A stretch of DNA of 64,000 nt, from NCBI GenBank assembly GCA_965216135.1, contig CBDCFL010000020.1:241063-305062 (forward strand), read 5' to 3'. The notes under the pieces are model-generated. The model ran no database searches and was not told the origin of the DNA. It was given only the letters and a program-made list of their open reading frames with translations. The stretch is from CBDCFL01 sp965216135. Its GTDB lineage: Bacteria > Pseudomonadota > Alphaproteobacteria > Rhodobacterales > Rhodobacteraceae. This document shows positions 9,041-17,234 of the stretch, one piece after another. Position numbers and translations under genes: made by a program. Numbering within the stretch: position 1 is the first letter of the stretch; each line of letters opens with the position of its first letter.

Positions 9041-10900
9041 AGCGAGTCGCGCGAGGGGATTTCACCCTCACGCGCTCCCAGAACCGTACGTGAACCTCTC
9101 GGCTCATACGGCTCCCAGCATTCAGCCATTTGCGTAGAGCAGAGACCAATGGGCGAACAGTCCCGGCGTGGATTTCACGATTCTGGCGAGCCAGAGCCGC
9201 GCTTGCCGGGGCCGTTGCTTGAAGCGCTTGTACTTCCGCATCACCCATCGGACCAAATGGGCGTCTATCAGACGCAGTGTCGGATAGAGCGCCGATTTGT
9301 AGAAGCATCTGAAGTAGCCGATCCAACCCTCAATCTGGCGATTGAACATACGGGCCAGATCGGTCAGCCCCTTGTCGCTGCGCCGTTGCAAACCCCAGTT
9401 ACGCACCCGGCGTCGGAACGCCTTGAGCGCCTTTGGGGCAGCAGCCGGAAGGTAGGATACGCCAAACAAACCTCCGCGCCAGATCGCCAGCCGGGGCTGG
9501 AACCTGTAGCCGAGGAAGTCGAAAGCAACCGTCGGGAAAGATCCCTTTCGGTTCGTATCCTTGCAGTAGACGATCTTTGTCTTCTGCGGGTGAAGTGACA
9601 GGCCACATTCAGCGAGCCGATCTTCGACCTGCCGCCATAGCCTGCGCGCTTCGCCTTCCGTCCGACAATGGCAGATGATGTCATCCGCATAGCGCTCAAA
9701 CGGCACTTGCGGGTTCTCCCGATCCATCCATTTGTCGAAAGCGTAGTGCAGAAACAAGTTGGCCAGCAGCGGTGAGATAACCCCACCCTGCGGCGTTCCA
9801 CGTTCCTGCGAGACAAGACTGCCACCCTCCATCATCACGGGGGCCTTCAACCACCGTTCGATATAAAGCAGCACCCATCGACAGTCCGTATGATGGCGAA
9901 CTGCCTTGAGCAGAAGTTCATGATCGATGGTGTCAAAGAACCCTTTGATGTCCATGTCCAACACCCAGTCAAAGCGCCAGCATCGCCGGCGCGCCGTCCG
10001 AATGGCATCGATGGCGGAGCGTTCAGGCCGGTATCCGTAAGAATCCCGATGGAAAACTGGTTCCACCAAGGGCTCAAGATACTGTCTGACAACCCCCTGC
10101 GCGATGCGGTCCGTGACCGTCGGAATGCCCAACGGTCGTTGGCCGCCATCGGCTTTGGGGATCATCACCCGACGCACCGGCGATGGCATGTAGCTGCCAG
10201 AGGACATCCGGTTCCAAAGCTTGTATAGGTTCGGACCAAGCCGCTCCCCGAAGCTTTCGAGCGTCTGCCCATCTACACCAGCTGCACCCTGGTTGGCGTC
10301 CACATGTTGGAACGCTTCCCAGACGTCTCTCTTTTCTATCGTAAACGGCTTTGTCCCTGACATCCGGCTCATCCTGTTACCAGTTGGCCAGTGACAGCGA
10401 CTGAACACCACAACCCCTTCGGTCCAGCGCCATTACAGCACCTTCATCCCTACTACGAGTTGTTCTGCCCCTGTGCCCCGCATCGGTACTCTGGACCTTT
10501 CGGGGGCTTCCCGATCGGTCGTCTTCCTTGGCATCGGGACGACAGGTTCTCCTGTTCCGCAAAAGAGCCTGATCCAGATTCACGCCGCCTTCGAGCCGGA
10601 TGCCGCATGGGCCGGACTTCAGGGCTCCGCCCATACTCATCCCGGGGTGACCACCACCCCCGGTTCTGACATCAACCATACGCTTTCGGCAGTTCATCGA
10701 CGGTTCGCTTTCGCTCGTCTCTCTGGATCGTACCTGACGGGGTCACGCCCCGCCGTTTCCACAACGCTCACCACCATCGCTCTTTACGACAGCAGCTTGT
10801 GGTGGTTTGGGATCGGCTCCTGATCGCCGAACCCGAGGGGCCTACCCTCATCTCTCTTACAGTTACGTACCTCCTTTCCATGTTGGCACTCAGGACACAC
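9041..10900 (-). ncRNA. Group II intron (copy A)
   Basis: An 1860-bp intron read on the minus strand. It begins GTGTG at 10900. Near the 3' end (about 9080-9113) is a domain V hairpin (GAGCCGTATGAGCC and GGTTCACGTACGGTTC arms), followed by a domain VI stem GAGCGCG/CGCGACTC with a bulged A seven bases from the proposed 3' splice site. It lies within the IS110 transposase and splicing would restore that frame. It encodes its own maturase. Confidence 0.85.
9122..10411 (-). CDS. ltrA: Group II intron reverse transcriptase/maturase (copy A)
   Basis: A 429-residue intron-encoded protein (a start at Met14 is also possible). The RT blocks are in order: 'VMIPKADGGQRPLGIPTVTDRI', 'DMDIKGFFDTIDH', 'GTPQGGVISPLLANLFLH', the active-site YADD in 'FERYADDIICHC', and 'LHPQKTKIVYCKD'. 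A maturase/X domain follows (RQIEGWIGYFRCF, then WVMRKYKRFK). No HNH endonuclease is seen, so mobility would rely on nascent-strand priming. The protein helps intron splicing and copies the intron into DNA. Confidence 0.92.
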   Translation of the reverse strand: MVFSRCHWPTGNRMSRMSGTKPFTIEKRDVWEAFQHVDANQGAAGVDGQTLESFGERLGPNLYKLWNRMSSGSYMPSPVRRVMIPKADGGQRPLGIPTVTDRIAQGVVRQYLEPLVEPVFHRDSYGYRPERSAIDAIRTARRRCWRFDWVLDMDIKGFFDTIDHELLLKAVRHHTDCRWVLLYIERWLKAPVMMEGGSLVSQERGTPQGGVISPLLANLFLHYAFDKWMDRENPQVPFERYADDIICHCRTEGEARRLWRQVEDRLAECGLSLHPQKTKIVYCKDTNRKGSFPTVAFDFLGYRFQPRLAIWRGGLFGVSYLPAAAPKALKAFRRRVRNWGLQRRSDKGLTDLARMFNRQIEGWIGYFRCFYKSALYPTLRLIDAHLVRWVMRKYKRFKQRPRQARLWLARIVKSTPGLFAHWSLLYANG

Positions 10901-11369
10901 GATGGCCTGCGTATTTTGGGATTAGGTTGGCGTGCAGGACTGCCTGAACGCGACTTTTGGATCGTCGGATAGAGCGCACCACCGCTGCGCGCTCTGAAAC
11001 AAGTCGCCTTAGTGCAAGCGTCTCGTCATCCGCCGCCCACACCTCAGGCAGGAACCCTGCTGCGTGAAGTTGGGCTAGGATTTTTGCGTCTACCTTGTCG
11101 GTCTTCACCCGGGCATGAGCGATTGCCTTCACCTGTAGTGGATTGGCGATCACCACCCGCGCCACGAACGGCGTCAGAAGCCGGACGATCGTTGCGGTGT
11201 TTCCCGTGGCCTCCAGAACCACCTCGTCATCTGCTCGCAGACTGCGCCCGAATTCCACGACCGCATCATGCTCCATATCGACCTTGAAACTGTCTGTTAT
11301 TTGGCCATCATCACAGATCGCGACTTGCGCGAAACTTCGATGGACGTCCATTCCTATTGATCTCATCAT

Positions 11370-11606
11370 ATGTACTCCTTCTCGTTGTTAAAGGAGTGCA
11401 CGGGCTCGTAAGACAATTACGGATACGCGCTCGCGGCGCACACGGGCTGGTCGTAGGGGCGGCCAGATAACAACACGAGCTCGCAGCTCATTGTCTAGTC
11501 GGCCTGCCCGCTTCTTCGCACTCCGACGCCCCGATCCCGCGAAACCTGTCTAACATGACATTTGAAAAACAGGGGCGGAAATCGAAGCGCCGAAGTCAGC
11601 ATGCCC
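11370..11606 (-). ncRNA. Candidate IS110 bridge-RNA region (copy A)
   Basis: The non-coding part of the IS110 element upstream of the transposase start. On the minus strand it has several small hairpins: GAGCTGCGAGCTC, CTGG/CCAG around CCGCCCCTACGA, GCG/CGC, and CGTAA/TTACG. In IS110-group elements this end encodes the bridge RNA that pairs with target and donor DNA (established for IS621 and relatives). Presence here is inferred from position and hairpins; loops were not matched base by base to the target. Confidence 0.45.
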
Positions 11607-11861
11607 GATAACAACACCGCCGAACGCGCCATGAAGCCCGTCGCCATAGGCCGCAAGAACTGGATGTTTGCCGGATCACAACGTGGTGGAAACTCCATGG
11701 CCATCGCCTTCACTCTGATCGAAACCGCCAAACTCAACGGCGTTGATCCACAGGCATGGCTCACTTGGGTTCCGGAGCGTGTCGCCGACCATAAAATTAA
11801 CAGGCTAGACGAGCTGATGCCGTGGAATTACAGCCCGGAAGTGTAACCACCGGACGCTTAC

Positions 11862-12277
11862 AATTCATTCGTAGTCCGAGAGATTCTTCATTGTAATTTT
11901 CGTGTCACTCACTTTATGTAGTCAGAGGCATGGCTGCGCCGAAAGGCGCATGTCGTGCTCACGAGAGTTTCGCTGAAATGACCGGTGGCCGCGTTAGATT
12001 GGCCGGATCGGTGAATTTCAGAACGAGAGGGCCGAAGGCCAAAGAATGTCCGCATCCGCCAATTCGGCGGTGACGGGCCATAAGTTGGGGCAGCGTTTGC
12101 AATCGCGGCCCGGGAAAGTAATGCGAATGAGGCGCGCGGGCAAAAACCCTGAAAGAGCAACGGCAAGTCTATTGGCGGCCGATTCTTTCGCGCACAAACT
12201 CGCCACAACATGGCGCTGATGCTTCGTCCACTTCACCCAAGAAGGCAGGGCGGACATGAGGCGTGCGAGATACATAA
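11862..12277. other. 416-bp gap between IS66 copy A and rne
   Basis: No gene is supported on either strand. The stretch should contain the rne promoter and a long 5' leader; RNase E messages in other bacteria have long leaders used for autoregulation. I see local complementarity (for example GCCGAAGGCC and GCGCCGAAAGGCGC) but no motif I can name. Confidence 0.4.
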
Positions 12278-14896
12278 ATGGCAAAGAAAATGCTTATCGA
12301 TGCCACCCACTCGGAAGAAACCCGGGTGGTCGTGGTCGACGGGAATAGAATCGACGAATTCGATTTCGAATCTGAAAATAAAAGACAACTGGCCGGAAAC
12401 ATATATCTGGCAAAGGTAACGCGGGTCGAACCGTCTCTGCAGGCCGCGTTTGTAGATTACGGCGGAAACCGTCACGGTTTTCTGGCGTTCTCCGAAATCC
12501 ATCCTGATTACTACCAGATACCGGTCGCGGACCGCGAAGCGCTTTTGGCCGAAGAACGTACTTACGCCAAGGCCCAGGCCGCCGAGGAAGAAAAATCCGA
12601 AAATGAAGCGGTCAAGTCGCGCTCGACCAGACGGTCCAAGAGCAAGACCGCGCCAGCCAGGGTTGACTCCAAAGACCGCGTGACCAGCGAAGATGCGGAC
12701 ATACCGGGAATGACGGTTGTCGAGCTGGATGAAGCCGAGGCCCCCGATGCCCAAGGTGACTCGGAACAGCCCCAAGAGATCGCCGACGCTCCGGGAGATA
12801 CAGGTTCGGACGAAATATCGACCACTGCCGCGTCCAGCCGAGACGATACGCAAGCGCCCGCGGCGGACATTAGCGATGATGCGGCCAACGGCGATGAGCC
12901 CGAAAAAGGCGAAAGCGCCCGCGACGCCACCCTCGACGCAGAAATTGAGGCCGTGGCCGATGACGATGTTGCTGAAGAGTTGCCTCAGCGGCACCGACAA
13001 CGCGCGCGCAAATACAAGATACAAGAGGTCGTCAAGGTTCGTCAGATCCTGCTGGTCCAGGTGGTCAAGGAAGAGCGCGGCAACAAAGGTGCCGCATTGA
13101 CAACCTACCTCTCGCTGGCGGGCCGCTATTGCGTGCTGATGCCAAATACTGCGCGCGGCGGCGGAATTTCCCGCAAAATCAGCAACGCCACCGACCGCAA
13201 GAAACTCAAGGAAATCGCCAACACGATTGAGGTTCCCGAAGGGGCCGGTTTGATCATTCGCACCGCTGGCGCGCAGCGCACCAAAACCGAGATCAAGCGT
13301 GATTACGAATATCTGCAGCGCCTCTGGGAACAGATTCGCGACCTGACGCTCAAATCCATCGCACCGGCCAAGATCTATGAAGAAGGCGATCTTATCCGCC
13401 GGTCGATCCGAGACCTCTACAACAAAGACATCGACGAAGTTTTCGTGGAAGGCGAAGCTGGCTACCGGGTGGCCAAGGAATTCATGAAAATGATCATGCC
13501 GAGCCACGCCAAAAACGTGAAGCAATATAGCGACCCGATGCCACTTTTTGCCCGCCATCAGGTCGAAAGCTATCTGAGCTCGATGTTTAATCCCACCGTC
13601 CAGCTTAAATCCGGCGGCTATATCGTGATCGGCGTGACCGAGGCGCTGGTAGCCATCGACGTAAACTCCGGGCGGGCCACAAAAGAAGGCTCGATCGAGG
13701 AAACCGCGCTGAAAACCAACTTAGAGGCCGCCGAAGAGGTTGCGCGTCAATTGCGGTTGCGCGATCTGGCCGGGCTGATCGTCATCGATTTTATCGATAT
13801 GGACGAGCGCCGGAACAATGCTGCCGTCGAAAAGCGGTTCAAGGATCGGTTGAAATCCGATCGCGCCCGCATTCAGGTTGGCCGCATATCCGGATTTGGA
13901 CTTATGGAATTGTCACGCCAAAGGCTCAGGCCCGGCATGTTGGAGGCGACCACCCAGCCCTGCAATCATTGCCACGGCACGGGGCTGATCCGGTCTGACG
14001 ACAATCTTGCGCTCAGCATCCTGCGCCAACTGGAAGAAGAAGGTGTGCGGCGCAAGTCGCGTGAGGTTTTGATCAAGGCACCGGTCGGGATCGTAAATTT
14101 TCTGGTCAATCAGAAACGCGAGCACATCGCCCGTATTGAGACGCAATTTGGGTTAAGTGTCCGCGTCGAAGCCGATCCGTTCCTGATCTCACCCGATTTT
14201 GCCATCGAAAAATTCAAGACTGCCACGCGCGTCGTGGCAGAGCCCGACAAGCCGGTTGTGTCAGTTGATCCCAGCCTGATGTCCGAGTTTGCCGAAGACG
14301 GCGAACCGGAGGCAGAAGCAACCGATGATGCTGAGGCAGCGCCTGCTAAGAAAAAACGTCGTCGCCGTCGCCGTCGCAAGGGCGGCGGCACAAGCGCCGA
14401 AGCAGCGGGCGCGCAGGACGAGACCCCTACAGCGGATCAGGACGTTGCTGCGGCAGAGCCGCCCGCTGGTGCGCCTGAACCGGCTGCTGTCGAGGACGTA
14501 ACCGCCGAAGCGCCTGAAAAACTGGTCAAAAAGACCGTCACGCGAAAAAGCAGATCAACGAGCACCAAGGCCAAAGCGCCTGAGGATGCCGCCGACGCTG
14601 TTGGTCAAGAGCCGGAAGAGCCTGGCCCCGCGGCCAAGAAAATAACCAAACGCGCCAGCAACACCAAGGCCAAAAAGGACGCAGAGGAAGCTGATGCTAC
14701 GGCGGAACAGGCCGAGACACCGGCCAAGCCCAGGCGCGCACCGCCCAGAAAGCCAAAAGCCGCCGGAGCAGACGCAGAGATGCCGCAGGAAGAAACCAAG
14801 GCCCCGGTCCCGGCCGCCGAGCCTGCGCTGGCCACCACGACCGCGGCTGAGGATGACAAGCCCAAGCGCACCGGCTGGTGGTCGCTGGTCAGATAG
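12278..14896 (+). CDS. rne: Ribonuclease E
   Basis: The endoribonuclease that starts mRNA decay and matures rRNA and tRNA. The start MAKKMLIDATHSEETRVVVVD and the S1 domain are standard; the S1 domain is interrupted by an acidic, low-complexity insert (about residues 95-240), usual in alphaproteobacteria, and resumes at 'KYKIQEVVKVRQ'. The catalytic DNase I-like part includes 'ALVAIDVNSGRAT' and 'IVIDFIDM'. The Zn-link Cys pair is at residues 562 and 565 (CNHCHGTG). From about residue 690 a basic run (KKKRRRRRRRK) opens an Ala/Pro/Glu/Lys-rich disordered tail, the likely degradosome scaffold. Full length, 872 residues. Confidence 0.96.
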   Translation: MAKKMLIDATHSEETRVVVVDGNRIDEFDFESENKRQLAGNIYLAKVTRVEPSLQAAFVDYGGNRHGFLAFSEIHPDYYQIPVADREALLAEERTYAKAQAAEEEKSENEAVKSRSTRRSKSKTAPARVDSKDRVTSEDADIPGMTVVELDEAEAPDAQGDSEQPQEIADAPGDTGSDEISTTAASSRDDTQAPAADISDDAANGDEPEKGESARDATLDAEIEAVADDDVAEELPQRHRQRARKYKIQEVVKVRQILLVQVVKEERGNKGAALTTYLSLAGRYCVLMPNTARGGGISRKISNATDRKKLKEIANTIEVPEGAGLIIRTAGAQRTKTEIKRDYEYLQRLWEQIRDLTLKSIAPAKIYEEGDLIRRSIRDLYNKDIDEVFVEGEAGYRVAKEFMKMIMPSHAKNVKQYSDPMPLFARHQVESYLSSMFNPTVQLKSGGYIVIGVTEALVAIDVNSGRATKEGSIEETALKTNLEAAEEVARQLRLRDLAGLIVIDFIDMDERRNNAAVEKRFKDRLKSDRARIQVGRISGFGLMELSRQRLRPGMLEATTQPCNHCHGTGLIRSDDNLALSILRQLEEEGVRRKSREVLIKAPVGIVNFLVNQKREHIARIETQFGLSVRVEADPFLISPDFAIEKFKTATRVVAEPDKPVVSVDPSLMSEFAEDGEPEAEATDDAEAAPAKKKRRRRRRRKGGGTSAEAAGAQDETPTADQDVAAAEPPAGAPEPAAVEDVTAEAPEKLVKKTVTRKSRSTSTKAKAPEDAADAVGQEPEEPGPAAKKITKRASNTKAKKDAEEADATAEQAETPAKPRRAPPRKPKAAGADAEMPQEETKAPVPAAEPALATTTAAEDDKPKRTGWWSLVR

Positions 14897-14922
14897 CTGC
14901 ATGGGGTGTGTGGCGCACGGCC

Positions 14923-15591
14923 TCAAGCGTCTTGCGTCACACCGATCAGCGCTGAAAATAAACGCGCACCGTCGTCGCAGCCATGGGCCACCTCAGCGGC
15001 GCGCTCAGGGTGCGGCATCAGGCCGAGTACGCGGCGGTTCTTGCTCAGAACACCAGCAATGGCCTCGGCTGATCCGTTTGGGTTATCGGCATAGCGAAAC
15101 GCCACCCGCGCCTCGCCATTTAGCGCCCTTAATGTTTCCGGCGCGGCCTGATAATTGCCGTCGTGATGGGCAATTGGATAGCGCACATTCTGGCCTGCAC
15201 GGTAAGTCGCAGTAAAATGGCTGTCGGTGGTTTCAACTGCAAGATCAACGGGTTTACAGATAAACTTCAACCCCGCATTGCGCATCAGCACGCCAGGTAG
15301 CAGACCGGTTTCGGTCAGGATTTGAAATCCGTTGCAAATGCCAATGACAAAACCACCGCGCGTTGCGTGATCCACAATCGCGGCGCAGATCGGCGAGTTG
15401 GCGGCGATCGCGCCGCAGCGCAGATAATCGCCGAACGAAAATCCACCCGGTATGGCAACCAGATCGACGCCGTCGGGCAGATGCGCATCCTTGTGCCAGA
15501 TCAGCGAAACCCGCGCACCCGCCCGGCGCAGCGCCACGGCCAGATCACGGTCGCAATTGGACCCCGGAAAGACGATGACTGCGGCCTTCAT
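14923..15591 (-). CDS. purQ: FGAM synthase glutaminase subunit PurQ
   Basis: The glutamine amidotransferase subunit of phosphoribosylformylglycinamidine synthase; it feeds ammonia to PurL in purine synthesis. At 222 residues it has family length. The catalytic triad is visible: Cys86 in GICNGFQ, His194 and Glu196 in MPHPERA. It lies ten bases after purS in the same direction, with purC upstream, forming a purC-purS-purQ cluster that converges on rne. purL is not in the window. Confidence 0.96.
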   Translation of the reverse strand: MKAAVIVFPGSNCDRDLAVALRRAGARVSLIWHKDAHLPDGVDLVAIPGGFSFGDYLRCGAIAANSPICAAIVDHATRGGFVIGICNGFQILTETGLLPGVLMRNAGLKFICKPVDLAVETTDSHFTATYRAGQNVRYPIAHHDGNYQAAPETLRALNGEARVAFRYADNPNGSAEAIAGVLSKNRRVLGLMPHPERAAEVAHGCDDGARLFSALIGVTQDA

Positions 15592-15600
15592 GATTTGGCC

Positions 15601-15831
15601 CTAGTAAAGCTCAAACTGATAGCTTTCTATGACCGTGTTGGCCAATAGCCGCTCGCACATCGCGCGCACGTCGCTTTCGCCGGTGCCCTCGGCCAGTTCC
15701 AGCTCTATCACCTTGCCCTGGCGCACGCTGTTGACCCCATCAAAGCCCATCGCGCCAAGCGCATTGCGGACGGCCTCGCCCTGGGGATCCAGAACACCGT
15801 TTTTCAGCATCACCTGAACGCGCGCTTGCAT
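15601..15831 (-). CDS. purS: FGAM synthase subunit PurS
   Basis: A 76-residue PurS that bridges PurL and PurQ in the three-part FGAM synthase. It begins MQARVQVMLKNGVLDPQGEAV, the PurS signature, and ends LANTVIESYQFELY. It lies between purC (36 bases upstream) and purQ on the same strand. Confidence 0.95.
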   Translation of the reverse strand: MQARVQVMLKNGVLDPQGEAVRNALGAMGFDGVNSVRQGKVIELELAEGTGESDVRAMCERLLANTVIESYQFELY

Positions 15832-15867
15832 GCCTGTTTATCCTTATATTACCGAAGCTTGCGCCGG

Positions 15868-16629
15868 TTAGCTCACCAAGGTCGGTTTGTGCGTATGAGT
15901 CTCATTTGACGGCAACACACCCAGCCGACGCGCGACTTCGGTATAGGCATCAGAAAGATCGCCCAGATCGCGGCGGAACACATCCTTGTCGAGATTGCGG
16001 CCAGTGGCGATGTCCCAAAGGCGGCAACTGTCCGGGCTGATTTCATCGACCACGATCAACCGCATAAAATCGCCTTCCCAAACCCGGCCGATCTCGATCT
16101 TGAAATCGACCAGTTTGATGCCCACGCCGTGCATGACGCCCGCCAGAAAATCATTCACGCGCACGGCGATGGCGACGATGTCGTCCAGATCCTGCTGCGA
16201 GGCCCAGCCAAAGGCCATGATGTATTCTTCTGGCACCAGCGGATCGCCAAGCGCGTCGTTTTTGTAGGAAAATTCGATGATCGGGCGGGGCAAGGTGGCA
16301 CCCTCTTCCATGCCCAGCCGCTTGGCCATCGACCCGGCGGCGAAATTGCGCACGATTACTTCCAGCGGGATGATCTCGGCCTGACGGATCAACTGCTCGC
16401 GCATGTTCAGTCGTTTGATGAAATGGGTCGGAACGCCGATATTGGCCAGCCCACGCATGAAATATTCGCTCAGGCGATTATTCAGCACGCCTTTCCCGTC
16501 AACAACCGTCATTTTCTCGGCATTATTGGCCGTCGTGTCGTCTTTGAAATACTGGACGAGTGTTCCCGGCTCAGGGCCTTCGTAAAGAATTTTCGCTTTG
16601 CCCTCATAGACTTTCTTGCGACGAGCCAT
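15868..16629 (-). CDS. purC: SAICAR synthetase
   Basis: Phosphoribosylaminoimidazole-succinocarboxamide synthase joins CAIR with aspartate using ATP. The ATG at 16629 is behind a strong AGGAG and opens with MARRKKVYEGKAKILYEG, the family N-terminus. Nucleotide-binding and substrate motifs include 'IPLEVIVRNFAAGSM' and 'LVDFKIEIGR'. The open frame runs upstream, but the ribosome site fixes the start. It is divergent from the DUF1476 gene. Confidence 0.96.
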   Translation of the reverse strand: MARRKKVYEGKAKILYEGPEPGTLVQYFKDDTTANNAEKMTVVDGKGVLNNRLSEYFMRGLANIGVPTHFIKRLNMREQLIRQAEIIPLEVIVRNFAAGSMAKRLGMEEGATLPRPIIEFSYKNDALGDPLVPEEYIMAFGWASQQDLDDIVAIAVRVNDFLAGVMHGVGIKLVDFKIEIGRVWEGDFMRLIVVDEISPDSCRLWDIATGRNLDKDVFRRDLGDLSDAYTEVARRLGVLPSNETHTHKPTLVS

Positions 16630-16796
16630 GTGTACTCCTGACTGCCGGGCCGGGGATGTCAAAAAAATCGCCAGGCCACCTGTTGGCGCTGCTATATGCG
16701 ATGATCTGGCCCGCCGCAAGCAGCGCTGCCCCCTTGCGGCGAAGCGTCGCAAGTTGCATACCTGAGGGGCACAAGACCTTTTCGCAGAGGAATGCC

Positions 16797-17111
16797 ATGA
16801 CCACCTTTGACGATCGTGAAAACGCGTTTGAAAACAAATTCGCGCATGATGCGGATATGCAGTTCAAGGCCGAGGCGCGCCGCAACAAATTGCTGGGCCT
16901 GTGGGCCGCCGGTCTGATGAACAAATCCGGAGATGATGCCGAGGATTATGCCAAAGACGTGGTCAAATCGGATTTTGAGGAAGCTGGTCACGAGGATGTC
17001 TTTCGCAAGCTGAACGGAGATTTGGCGGGTCAGGTCAGCGAGGCAGCCATTCGCGAAAAGATTGCTGAGTTTCTGCACATCGCCAAAGCCCAGCTGATGG
17101 ACGAAGTCTGA
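16797..17111 (+). CDS. DUF1476 protein, F1-ATPase inhibitor zeta-type
   Basis: A 104-residue helical protein starting MTTFDDRENAFENKFAHDADMQFKAEARRNKLLG. This is the DUF1476 family, whose Paracoccus denitrificans member is the zeta subunit that binds and inhibits hydrolysis by F1F0-ATP synthase. AGAGG precedes the ATG. The inhibitory N-terminal helix pattern is present. Divergence from purC is a common arrangement in this group. Confidence 0.88.
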   Translation: MTTFDDRENAFENKFAHDADMQFKAEARRNKLLGLWAAGLMNKSGDDAEDYAKDVVKSDFEEAGHEDVFRKLNGDLAGQVSEAAIREKIAEFLHIAKAQLMDEV

Positions 17112-17234
17112 CGGCATACCAGCCGCGTTCGGTCAAATTGCCACGATAACGCCGGTCCTTAAGCGCAAACATTAACATTTCCGAAATTCACGCGACCTAT
17201 CCCAGTGCAGTGGGGCGCGCATTGCGGAGGTGGG

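Larger units (their letters stand above)
8272..11369 (-). pseudogene. IS110 transposase split by a group II intron (copy A)
   Basis: Exon 1 (11369 down to 10901) encodes the DEDD RuvC-like domain: 'SIGMDVHRSFAQVAICD', 'LEATGNT', 'TDKVDAKILAQL'. Exon 2 (9040 down to 8272) encodes the Tnp_20 domain (LMAVAGISSVIATAVIASIGDISRF, then YFGLTPRVRQSG). Joining 10901 to 9040 gives a continuous 'NLIPKYAGHLFGKGGRRWL'. In this copy a 32-bp tandem duplication within exon 2 changes the frame, so the spliced product would also be truncated; copy B lacks it. Confidence 0.82.
8246..11606 (-). mobile_element. IS110-family element nested in tnpC (copy A)
   Basis: An insertion at the LELD/NNTAERA junction of tnpC, without terminal inverted repeats, as usual for IS110. 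It contains a transposase gene on the minus strand, split by a group II intron, and a non-coding leader region of about 235 bp upstream of the transposase. The same insertion occurs at the same site in copy B. Here it has an extra 32-bp direct duplication near 8612-8650 which shifts the transposase frame. Confidence 0.85.
6926..11846 (+). pseudogene. tnpC: IS66 transposase tnpC, interrupted (copy A)
   Basis: The 5' part (6926-8245) encodes the TnpC leucine-zipper-like start, a zinc-finger-like 'CPECGGDLSKLG', and much of the DDE domain (LFADDTPLKML, HADGYAGFNGVF, MAHIRRKF). It breaks after 'FLELD', and the tail 'NNTAERAMKPVAIGRKNW...' resumes at about 11607 and ends at 11846. The 3.36 kb between is IS110 plus its intron. 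The final catalytic Glu (NTAERA) is on the detached part, so no active enzyme can be made. Confidence 0.9.
5512..11861 (+). mobile_element. IS66-family element, copy A (nested insertions)
   Basis: The terminal inverted repeat GTAAGCGTCCGGTG opens the element at 5512 and its complement closes it at 11861. Gene order tnpA-tnpB-tnpC is standard for IS66. tnpB is broken by an IS200/IS605-type element and tnpC by an IS110 element that itself holds a group II intron, which swells the element to 6350 bp. The 8 bases outside its right end (AATTCATT) do not match its left duplication. Its own transposition genes cannot be functional, although it could be moved in trans. Confidence 0.93.

Noticed and set aside
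9122..10411. The reverse transcriptase as a retron or diversity-generating element
   Set aside because: Domain V and VI hairpins, the GTGTG end and a maturase domain identify a group II intron; no template/variable repeat or msr-msd was seen.
11495..11764. Minus-strand frame across the IS110/IS66 junction
   Set aside because: It crosses an element boundary and has no recognisable protein; the plus-strand tnpC tail explains half of it.
12233..13558. Long open frame on the minus strand opposite rne (about 441 codons)
   Set aside because: It mirrors the codon structure of rne and encodes low-complexity, motif-free protein; rne on the plus strand is certain.
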